Of a stretch of 64,000 bases of DNA, positions 17,154-26,000 are shown one piece after another. The translations under genes and the position numbers were made by a program. Numbering within the stretch: the first letter of the stretch is position 1; every line of letters begins with the position of its first letter. The stretch is from NCBI GenBank assembly GCA_965242495.1, contig OZ251446.1, forward strand, positions 3,534,001 through 3,598,000. Reading direction: 5' to 3'. Under the pieces are notes generated by a model that was given only the letters and a program-made list of their open reading frames with translations, searched no databases and was not told the DNA's origin. The stretch comes from CBDESN01 sp965242495 (GTDB lineage: Bacteria; Pseudomonadota; Alphaproteobacteria; MPNO01).

Positions 17154-18447
17154 CCGGGCCGAACACCCGCTCGAACAGCGTATCGACGTTCCGCAGATAG
17201 TGGTCGAGGTCGAACAGCCCGGCCAGCGCGCCGGCGTCCAGGCGGGCCGATACCTCCGGGTCGGCGGCGAGCCTGGCCTGGAAGTCGCCGCCGTCCCGCC
17301 GCGCCGCCATCGCGTTGCGCTGGACGACGGCGTAGGCGGCTTCCCGGCTCATCCCCGCCCGGACCAGGCCCAGCAGGACCCGCTCCGAATGGATCAACCC
17401 GCCGAGGGCGGCCAGGTTCCGCGCCATCCTCTCGGGATGGACCGCCAAGTTGCGCACCACGTCGGCGAGGCGCGCGAGCAGGAAGTCGAGGGCGATCGTG
17501 GCGTCCGGCCCGATGATCCGTTCGACCGACGAATGCGAGATGTCGCGCTCGTGCCACAGCGTGACGTTCTCCAGGGCCGGCGCCACGTGGGCGCGCACCG
17601 CGCGGGCCAGCCCGACGACGTTCTCGCTGAGCACCGGGTTGCGCTTGTGGGGCATCGCCGAGGAGCCCTTCTGGTCGGGGGCGAAATACTCCTCCGCCTC
17701 GCCCAGCTCGGTCCGCTGGAGGTGACGGATCTCGGTCGCGAGGCGTTCGGCCGAGGCGGCGATCACGCCCAGGGTGGCGAAGAACATCGCGTGGCGGTCG
17801 CGCGGGATGATCTGGGTCGAGATCGGCTCCGGCGTAAGGCCCATCCGCTCGGCGACGTGGCGCTCGACCGCGGGGTCGACGTTGGCGAAGTTGCCCACCG
17901 CCCCGGATATGGCGCAGGTCGCGATCTCGGCGCGGGCCGCCCGGAGCCGCGCCCGGTTGCGGGCGAACTCGGCGTAGTGGCCGGCGAGCTTGAGGCCGAA
18001 GCTGGTGGGCTCGGCGTGGACGCCGTGGCTGCGGCCGATGCAGATCGTCCGCCGGTGTTCGCGGGCGCGCGCCTCCAGGGCCTCCATCAGCGCCTCCGCG
18101 TCCGCGGCCAGGAGGTCGGCGGCCCGCGCGAGCTGGACCGCGAAGCAGGTGTCGAGCACGTCCGAGGAGGTCATGCCCTGATGCACGAACCGCGCCTCGG
18201 GCCCCACGTGCTCGGCCAGGTTGGTCAGGAAGGCGATGACGTCGTGGCGGGTCTCGCGCTCGATCTCTTCGATCCGGGCGATCTCGAACCGGCCGCGCTC
18301 CCACAGCTTCCTGGCCGCCGCCGCCGGGACGACGCCCAGCCGGGCCTGCGCGTCGCAGGCGTGCGCCTCGATCTCGAACCAGATGCGGAACCTGGTTTCG
18401 GGCGCCCACAGGGCGGCCATCTCGGGTCGGGAGTAACGCGGGATCAT
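17134..18447 (-). CDS. purB: Adenylosuccinate lyase
   Basis: A 437-residue adenylosuccinate lyase, acting twice in purine synthesis (SAICAR to AICAR and succinyl-AMP to AMP). Family motifs: MTSSDVLDTCFAVQL, the catalytic His region GRSHGVHAEPTSFG, and the fumarase/aspartase signature GSSAMPHKRNP. The start MIPRYSRPEMAALW is normal for the family. The 5' part of this gene and its leader (to 18538) are duplicated at 19735-19910. Its 3' end overlaps the cupin gene by 20 bases. Confidence 0.95.
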   Translation of the reverse strand: MIPRYSRPEMAALWAPETRFRIWFEIEAHACDAQARLGVVPAAAARKLWERGRFEIARIEEIERETRHDVIAFLTNLAEHVGPEARFVHQGMTSSDVLDTCFAVQLARAADLLAADAEALMEALEARAREHRRTICIGRSHGVHAEPTSFGLKLAGHYAEFARNRARLRAARAEIATCAISGAVGNFANVDPAVERHVAERMGLTPEPISTQIIPRDRHAMFFATLGVIAASAERLATEIRHLQRTELGEAEEYFAPDQKGSSAMPHKRNPVLSENVVGLARAVRAHVAPALENVTLWHERDISHSSVERIIGPDATIALDFLLARLADVVRNLAVHPERMARNLAALGGLIHSERVLLGLVRAGMSREAAYAVVQRNAMAARRDGGDFQARLAADPEVSARLDAGALAGLFDLDHYLRNVDTLFERVFGPATPPRP

Positions 18448-18538
18448 CGGCCGCGGTTTACCAGAAAACCGCCGGGCGCGGAACGAACGCCCGTCGCCTC
18501 CGGCGAGAAGGCTTCGTCCGAAATGGATTCCCGCTTTC
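18363..18538. repeat. Direct duplication copy 1 (purB 5' end and leader)
   Basis: This 176-bp segment recurs at 19735-19910 with a constant offset of 1372 bp and only a few base differences (for example GGAGTAACGCGGGATC versus GGCGTAACGCGGGGTC). It covers the first 28 codons of purB and the 91 bp upstream, ending exactly at the CTTTC where the MITE-like element is inserted in this copy. Confidence 0.85.
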
Positions 18539-18689
18539 GAGTGTGTGAAGAAACCCCAAGACCTGTGGTCCATCCAGTCGATTCACCACATTTGACCCAC
18601 ATATGTTCCTCATATAGATCATTTATGTTTCTATCGACACGGCGAAAATTCCGAATTACGCGGATGCCTTGGGATTTCTTCACACACTC
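18539..18689. mobile_element. MITE-like 151-bp element with 22-bp terminal inverted repeats
   Basis: The left end GAGTGTGTGAAGAAACCCCA AG and the inverse of the right end GAGTGTGTGAAGAAATCCCA AG match at 21 of 22 bases. TTTC lies immediately outside both ends (18535-18538 and 18690-18693). The interior is AT-rich (ACATATGTTCCTCATATAGA), unlike anything nearby, and has no gene. The outer 15 bases match the IS at 1857 (GAGCGTGTGAAGAAA) at 14 positions, so the element may be moved by that kind of transposase. The uninterrupted site is present in the duplicate at 19906-19920. Confidence 0.85.
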
Positions 18690-18880
18690 TTTCGCGGGAA
18701 TGACGAAGGGGGGCTGTTTCGGATCCCGATTCCTGGTTCCGTGGGGACGAAGGGGCTGTGGCGGCGGCTTGGGGCGGGATGCCGGGGACTCGTCCTTGCC
18801 TGCCCTGGATTCCCGCTTTCGCGGGAATGACGGAGGGGGGCGTATCCGCCTCGACCGACGGCCTCCCTCGGCTGAACCGA
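18690..18880. repeat. Dispersed composite repeat right of the MITE
   Basis: The interrupted palindrome resumes as TTTCGCGGGAATGACG. A composite element in inverted orientation follows to about 18833 (GGATTCCCGCTTTCGCGGGA ATGACG), then a CGTATCCGCCTCGACCGACG repeat copy. No gene is visible before the stop of the small protein at 18919. Together with the MITE this fills the gap of about 470 bp between purB and that gene. Confidence 0.7.
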
Positions 18881-18918
18881 CGCCTTCAGGCCCGGCGCGG
18901 CGGTCGCGGAGCCGGAGG

Positions 18919-19215
18919 TCAGGCGGCGGCCGGGGCGGGCTGCTCGAGGTCCGATTTGGCGATGAAATGCATGAACGGCCAGCCGGGGGAGTCCTCGGCT
19001 TCCACCCACACCTTCTCGATGACCTCCGACTGCACGTCCAATATGCCGTCTCCGTTCAACTGCTCGAACTCGCCGTCATAGACGAGCCTCACGTCCAGCA
19101 TGGGGTCGTCGTAGTGGTCGAAGCCGGGCTTGACGTCGATGCTGACGATGGGGATGTCGGCGAAGCGGGCCTTGAAGGCCGCCTCCGCGATCTCGCGGAC
19201 CTGCTGCTCGTTCAT
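18919..19215 (-). CDS. Uncharacterised 98-residue partner of the HEPN protein
   Basis: A 98-residue acidic protein of mixed alpha/beta appearance, with no family I can name. It begins with a short helix (MNEQQVREIAEAAFKARF), then a strand-rich core (IPIVSIDVKPGFDHYDDPML, DVRLVYDGEF), and a C-terminal conserved-looking motif EDSPGWPFMHFIAKSDLEQ. Its ATG overlaps the stop of the upstream HEPN gene (ATGA), so the two are translationally coupled. By position it could be the antidote of a HEPN toxin in place of the usual MNT nucleotidyltransferase. No nucleotidyltransferase GS...D motif is present. Function unproven. Confidence 0.65.
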   Translation of the reverse strand: MNEQQVREIAEAAFKARFADIPIVSIDVKPGFDHYDDPMLDVRLVYDGEFEQLNGDGILDVQSEVIEKVWVEAEDSPGWPFMHFIAKSDLEQPAPAAA

Positions 19216-19691
19216 CTCGGAATCTCCTGGGACGATCGTCGCCTGAACAACACGTGAGCGGCGAAGGCGCGTCTGGCCGCGGCGTCCGCCCGCTCGAACC
19301 GGTCGATGGCGCGCTCCGCGGAGGCAATATACGCCAGAACGTCGGACGTCCGGTAAGCCTCCACGTCCAGCGCATAGTCGGCCTGCTGCCGCGCCTTCTG
19401 CAACACCACGAACGACTTGGCGAAGTTGCGGATCTCCGCCGGAAACTCCCCCATCGCCTGCTCTTGCCGACATGCGTTCCTGGCCCTGCCGTGCTCCAAT
19501 GCGCGATACGCCCGATGCCATGCCGGGCTGCGCGTCGGGCCGATCAACAGGTCGGCCGCCGTCGCCGCCAGACAGTGGAACATCGCGTAGTAGGCGGTAC
19601 TGACGGCGCGGCGGAGCCTCGCCTGCGAAGGGTCCTCCCGGCCTGGTTCGGCCAAAGCGCGGGCGGCCGCCATCAAGTCGCGCGCGTTCAC
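19212..19691 (-). CDS. HEPN-domain-like protein
   Basis: A 159-residue helical protein with the HEPN/UPF0332-type core: RRAVSTAYYAMFHCLAATAADLLIG (residues 28-51) and KSFVVLQKARQQADYALDVE (92-111). R54-x4-H59 (RSPAWH) fits the Rx4-6H signature of HEPN ribonucleases, although its placement before helix 3 makes this uncertain. The GTG start at 19691 has GGAGGG about 10 bases upstream; the open frame continues upstream only into the duplicated purB fragment. HEPN proteins usually act as toxins or in complexes with MNT nucleotidyltransferases; here the coupled partner is a different protein. Confidence 0.7.
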   Translation of the reverse strand: MNARDLMAAARALAEPGREDPSQARLRRAVSTAYYAMFHCLAATAADLLIGPTRSPAWHRAYRALEHGRARNACRQEQAMGEFPAEIRNFAKSFVVLQKARQQADYALDVEAYRTSDVLAYIASAERAIDRFERADAAARRAFAAHVLFRRRSSQEIPR

Positions 19692-19734
19692 GGGCTCAAG
19701 CCCTCCGGGTGAGCGCGGCCGGAGCGCTTGCCGC

Positions 19735-19819
19735 GCGCCTCGATCTCGAACCAGATGCGGAGCCTGGTTTCGGGCGCCCACAGGGCGGCCATCTCGGGTC
19801 GGGCGTAACGCGGGGTCAT
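19735..19819 (-). pseudogene. purB 5' fragment (first 28 codons), duplicated
   Basis: Read on the minus strand from ATG 19819: MTPRYARPEMAALWAPETRL then RIWFEIEA, matching the purB N-terminus with three substitutions (I2T, S6A, F20L). Homology stops after codon 28, and the frame continues as unrelated sequence that runs into the start region of the HEPN gene. It is a by-product of the duplication and not a functional gene. Confidence 0.85.
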
Positions 19820-19910
19820 CGGCCGCGGTTTACCAGAAAACCGCCGGGCGCGGAACGAACGCCCGTCGCCCCCGGCGAGAAGGCTTCGTCCGAAATGGAT
19901 TCCCGCTTTC
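19735..19910. repeat. Direct duplication copy 2 (purB 5' fragment and leader, empty MITE site)
   Basis: The counterpart of 18363-18538. Here the palindrome at the end is intact (CCCGCTTTCGCGGGAATGAC, about 19903-19922), showing what the sequence looks like without the MITE. The HEPN gene and its partner lie between the two copies. Beyond 19925 the sequence (19926-20098) is AT-richer and presumably holds the autotransporter promoter, but no consensus boxes can be assigned. Confidence 0.85.
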
Positions 19911-20098
19911 GCGGGAATGACGAGGGGGGGGGCGCGGTTTGGATACTCCCTTGATTTGTGGATAACTCTGTGTTTCGATTTGGCGGAGTCGATGGGGAGG
20001 TTCGAGGATGACCAGAGGCGCCGAGAGTCCGTTCGGGAAGTCGGGTCCCGCCCGGCCCTACCCCCCCCCTCCGCGTCATGGAGGATAGGAGGTTCGGC

Positions 20099-23000
20099 AT
20101 GAAGGCGCTGGGCATTGCGGCGCTGGTCGCGGCGGCGGCGTTGTCGCTGGCGCCGGGGGAGGCGCGGGCGGAGACGGAATGCGGGATCGCGAACCAGGCC
20201 GTCATCACCTGCGGGAACGCGGACTATCCCGACGGCATCAAGTACTTCGATACCAACACCATAGGTTTCGGCAACGGCAGCACGATCAACGTCCCGGGCC
20301 GCAGCTCCGGGCCCACCACCATCACGTCGGGCGCCTCGCAGTCGACCGGCATCAAGCTGAAAGTCACCACACGGCAAGGCGCCACGCTCAACGTCGGCGA
20401 CGCGACGGGCGGGACCGCCCACATCGTCAACATCGTCCAGGGAACGAACACGAGAACCAGCGACGCCTACAACCACGGCATCCATTTTATGCAGAATCGC
20501 CTCGAGTCGTGGGCAACGGTCAACGTGAGAGCCGGGGTGACCATCGGCAGTTCGAGCGCGCCGATGAAGCAGCGCGGCATCTTCCTGCACTGGCGCTCCA
20601 ATCAGATCAGCCAGGGCCGGGGCGCCGGCAGCGCCAGATTCACCAGCGCGGCGACCATCTACGCCGCCAGGCAGGGCATCCATTTTGTCCGGGAGAACGG
20701 GGGCACCAACGACGAGACCACCCTCACCAACACCGGCGCCATCTTCTCGGGCGTGAACAACCCCTCCGCCACCGGCGCTTACTTCGACCGGCCGCACGGC
20801 ATCCACGTGCTGTATGGGGGAACCCAGATGACCGGCACGCTGAGCGTCACCAACAGTGGCGCCATCACGGTGGGCGGCCCCTATACCGGCATCGTGCTGC
20901 GCAACTGGGGCGTCGGCGCCATGAGCCTCGACAACAGCGGCGACATCGGCGCGGTGGCGGGGCAGACGGCCAGGCAGGGCATCCAGTTCAACTACGAATA
21001 CTGGGACAACCAGAGCGCCGCCGCCGTCACGCTCACGAACTCGGGCGACATCACGGCGTCCGACTTCGGCATCCGGCTCAAGAAGCTCTCGGGCGGCGAC
21101 GTCGAGCTCACGAACCGCGGCGCCATCACGGTGACGGGCGACGCGGCGCAGCACATGGGGTACGCCATCTATCTGACGGAGGGCGTCACCTTCGGCGACG
21201 GAAGAACCTACGCCGCCAACAGCGGCGACGTCACGGTCCTCAACGAAGGCGCCCTGCGCTCGAAGAACCACGCCCTCTACGTCTACAGGCCTACGGTGAC
21301 GACAGGGAACGTGGCGGACGACTTCGAGCTCACCAACAGCGGCGCCATCACCTCGCAGGAGGGGGACGGCATCCGCATCGAGCGGCCCGACGGGACCGGC
21401 GACGTGACGATCGACAACAGCGGCGCCATCACGGCGGGGGCGAACGCCATCTGGATCGACGAGGTCCTGACCCCCGCGACCACCGGTACCGTCTCCGTCA
21501 CCCATTCCGCCGGCGCGCTTTCGGCGGGGCGGTCGGGCATCGTCGTCCAGGTGACGTCCAGCAACACCGCCGCGACGGTGACGCCGCGCTCGTCGTCGGC
21601 CCCACAGCCGCTGATCGACGTCGCCTGGGGCGGCACCGCCTCGACCGGGGCGACCGCGCGCGGAACGACCGGGACCGCGGCCAACGACGACGGCCGCTTT
21701 GCGACGACGGGGGCGGGGAATGCGGGCGCCGGGCAGGTGCTGACCTTCGACCAGGAGGCGGAGGGCGGCAAGGGCAGCGGCGGCGTCTATGGCGGCCCGG
21801 CAGGCATCGAGGCCTACGCCATATCGTGGCGCGACGTGGTGGCGCAGGTGGCGAAGGGCGACGACCCGGGCGCGTTCGCGAACGCCGCGGCGCAGACGAC
21901 GGCCGTGCCCACCGGCGCCACCGTCGCGGACAACGCCTATGTCGCCCAGTTCCGGGCGGCGCTGGAGAACGACGAGATCGCGGTCGCGCCGGCGCTCCTC
22001 ATGGCCATCGGCACCACCGCCACGACGGCGGCCAGCGACCTGACCGACGCCCAGATCGTGACCTTCCTGCGCGTGGACAACGCCGGCCGCAGAACCCTGC
22101 TGCGGAACGTGCTGGCGCAGGGCCTTTCGGACAAGGAGAAGGCGGTGCTGCGGGCGGTGGCGGCGGGTGACGCCACGGCCCTCACCACGGCGCTCGCCGA
22201 CGCGGACGCGGCCTTCTCCACCGCCTACAAGACCGCGGTGAACGCGCTGCTCAACCGCTACAACGTGGGCGACATCCGCGTCAACGCGCACAGCGGTTCC
22301 CTCACCGCCTCGCGCGGCGACGGCATCCGCGCCTACTACGCGACGCAGAACGCCAACAACGGCGGCATCGGCGTCACCGTGGGCGCGGGCGCGAGCGTGA
22401 CCGGCGCCAAGGCGGGGATCTACGTCGCCAACGCGGGGACGGGCCTGGAGGTGGCCAAGAAGTACACCTACGGCTTCGCCATGGGCGACAGCAGCACCGC
22501 CGACGCCGCCACGGCGGTGACGTACAACTCGGTCGCCCTGCTCGACCAGGTCGTCACCGTCGCCGGTACGGTGACCGGGGGGACGGACGCGGGGGTGCGC
22601 CTGAGCGGCGGCGCGGTCATCGTCATGGCGGGGGGCAGCGTGCGCGCGGGTTCCTTGGGCGTGGGCGTTCTGGCGGACGGCGCGGCGCTGGTGTACGTGG
22701 ACGGCGAGGTGCGGGGCGGCGCGGGCGGCGCCGCGGCGGTGCATCTCAAGGGCGGCGGCACCGTGACGGTGGGGCTGAACGGGCGCGTGCGGGCCAACGG
22801 CGCCACCAACGCCATCCAGAGAGACGGGACCGCGGGGACGACCAGGCTGACCCTGATCACCGACACCGTGGTCCCGTACCGGAACGACGTGAACGACCAG
22901 GTGGACGGCATCCTCTCGGGCATCGACAGCGCCCGTCTGGTCGAGCACCGGAACGGCGTTCCCACCGGTTACTCCCTGACGCTGACGATCAACAGCGACG

Positions 23001-26000
23001 GCAGGCTGGACACCGGCAAGCTTCCCCCGCGGCCCATAGTGTACGACTGCGCGGCGAACGGACGCTGCATCCGCACCGGGGCGGGGACGATTGAGAACCG
23101 CCGCACGGGCCTCTACGCCGCGGTCCCGAGCGAGAGCGCGACGGCGAACCAGCGACTGATCGACGTGAACTGGACGGCGACGTTCTCGCAGGGGACGGCC
23201 GTCGACGCGGGCCGCTTCGCGGCGGCGACCGTCGGGGAGGCGCTCGTCTTCGACCGGGAGTCGGAGGCGGTGAAGGCGGCGGCGGCGACCATCCGCTGGG
23301 GCGCGCCGGCGGGGATCGAGGCGCACGCCCTGTCGTGGCGCGACGCGGCGGCGGAGGTGGCGAAGGGCGACGATCCTGGCGCGATCGCGAACGCGGCGGC
23401 GCAGACGACGCTGCTGGCGACGAGCGGCGCCGGTTCGCGAAGGGCGGCGATCCTGGCGCAGTTCCGGGCGGCGCTCGGCAATGCGGATCTCACGGTCGCG
23501 GCGCCGGTCCTCGTCGCCATCGGGACCACCGCCACGACCGCGCCGACCGCTCTGACCGACGCCCAGATCGTGACGTATCTCCAGACGGACGACGCGCCCA
23601 CGAGGGCCCTGCTGCGGAACATCCTGGCGCAGGGCCTCTCGGACGCCGAGAAGGCGGTGCTGCGGGCGGTGGCGGCGGGTGACGGCGACGCGCTCACCAC
23701 TGCGCTCAACGCCGCGGGCGCGGGCTTCTCCAACGCCTACAAGACGGCGGTGCGGGCGCTGCTGGGCCGCAGCAACGCGGGCGACATCCGCGTCCGCATG
23801 GCGTCCGGCTCCATCGTCACGCAGGGCGACGGCATCCGCGCCTATTTCGCGACGCCCCACGCCGACAACGGCGGCATCAACGTCGCCATCGCCGCGGGCG
23901 CGCGCGTGACCGCCGATCTGGCGGGCGTCTACGCCGCGAACGCGGGCGGGGCGGTCATGGTCGCCAACGACGGGATCATCACGGCGGACGCCCACGGCAT
24001 CCGGGTCGCGGACGCGGGCGGGGCGGTCACGGTCACCAACCGCGGGACCGTCACGGCCGACGCCCACGGCGTCTACGTCGCGGACGCAGGCGGCGCGGTG
24101 ACGGTCACGGTCGCCGGCAGCGGGACCGTCACGGCGGACGGCTCCGACGCCCACGGCGTCTACGTCGCCAACGCGGGCGGCGCGGTGACGGTCACGGTCG
24201 CCGACAGCGGGACCGTCAGGGCGGACGGCTCGGACGCCCACGGCGTCTACGTCGCGGACGCGGGCGGCGCGGTGACGGTCACCAACGACGGGACCGTCAG
24301 GGCGGACGGCTCGGACGCCCACGGCATCTACGTCGCGGACGCGGGCGGCGCGGTGACGGTCGCCAACAGCGGGACCGTCAGGGCGGGCAGCTCCGACGCC
24401 CACGGCATCTACGTCGCGGACGCGGACGGCGCGGTCACGGTCACCAACAGCGGGTCCGTCACGGCGGCCGTCTACGGCATCCACGTCGTCACGGGGGCCT
24501 CGGGCGACGTCGCCATCACCACCACCGGCGGCTCGATCGCCGTGACCGCGACCGCCGGCAGAGGCATCTATCCGCAGGACAACGCGGGCCATACGGGCGC
24601 AGTCGCGGTCACCAACGGCGGGGACGTCACGGCGGAAGGCTACGGCATCTACGCCAACCGGCTCGGTTCGGGCGCCGTCACCGTCACCAACACCGGCGGG
24701 ACCGTGCGGAGCATGACCCAGCCCGGCATCTTCGCCGCGAACAAGGAGGACGACGCCAGTGCCGTGACGGTCGACGTGGACGGCGGCGCGGTCCGGTCCG
24801 AGGGCCGGAACAAGCCCGCCGTCGATGCGCGGAACCGGGGGACGGGCGACCTCGACCTCACCATCGCCGCGGGCGCCACGGCAGTCTCGAGGGGCGCCGC
24901 CGGCGTCTACGCCACCCTCGACGACGCGGACGACAACCGGCTCGAGATTACCCAGGGCGGGACGATCCGGGGCCGCACGGGCGTCCATGCCCTGGTGGCG
25001 CATGGGAGCACGGCCGAGACGGCGACGCCGCGGGCGGCCGAGGCCCAGCCGCTGATCTCCGTCACCTGGACGGGCGCGTTCTCGCACGGGACGACGGCCG
25101 ACGTCGCCCCGGACGACGTGGGCCGTTTCCAGGCGGCGAACGCCGGGGACGCGCTCGACTTCGACCGGGAGACGGCGGCCATGGAGGCCGTGGCGGAGAC
25201 CATCCGCTGGGGCGCGCCGGCCGGCGTCGAGGCGCAGGTCATGTCCTGGCGCGAAGCGGCGCGCGTCGTGGCGACGGGCGACGATCCGGGAACGATCGCG
25301 GACGACGCGGCGCGGCTCCTGCTGTTCGACGTCGCCTCGACCGACGCGGAGCTCAAGGCGCGGTCGGACGCCCTCGTGCGGCAGGCCAGGGCGGTGCTGG
25401 AGAACGACGAGATCATGGTCGAGGCCGGGAGCGCGCTCGACACGGCCATCGCCGCCATCGAGACCGATGGAACGGAAGGGTTGAGCGACGCCGAGATCGC
25501 GGCCTGGCTGAGCGCGAACGACGCGGCCACGCGCACCCTGCTGCGCGACGTGCTGGCGCAGGGCCTCTCGGAGGCGGAGAAGTCGATCCTGCGGGCGGTG
25601 GCGGCGGGCGACGACGACGCGCTCGAAGACGCGCTCGAGGCCGCGGGATTCACGGACGACGAGGCGGACGACGACGACTACTGGAGCCGGGTGAAGGCGC
25701 TGCTGGAGCGCTACAACGTCGGCGACATCCGCGTCGCCGTGACCGGAGGCTCCATCGACTCCTCGCGCGGCGACGGCATCCGCGCCTATTACGCGACGCC
25801 CCACGCCAACAACGGCGGCATCCGCGTCACCGTGTCCGCGGGCGCGCGCGTGACCGGCGCCGCGGCCGGCGTCCACGTCGCCAACGCGGGGCCGGGCCTG
25901 ACGTTGGCCAGGAAGTACACGCTCGACTCCGTCGAGGGCGACAATCCCGACGAGCTCGTGGCGGTGACGCGCGGCGAGGCCCCCCTGCGCAACCAGATCG

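Noticed and set aside
19951..19979. A possible sigma70 promoter (TTGATT, 17 bases, TTCGAT) before the autotransporter
   Set aside because: The -10 match is only three of six; too weak to annotate.
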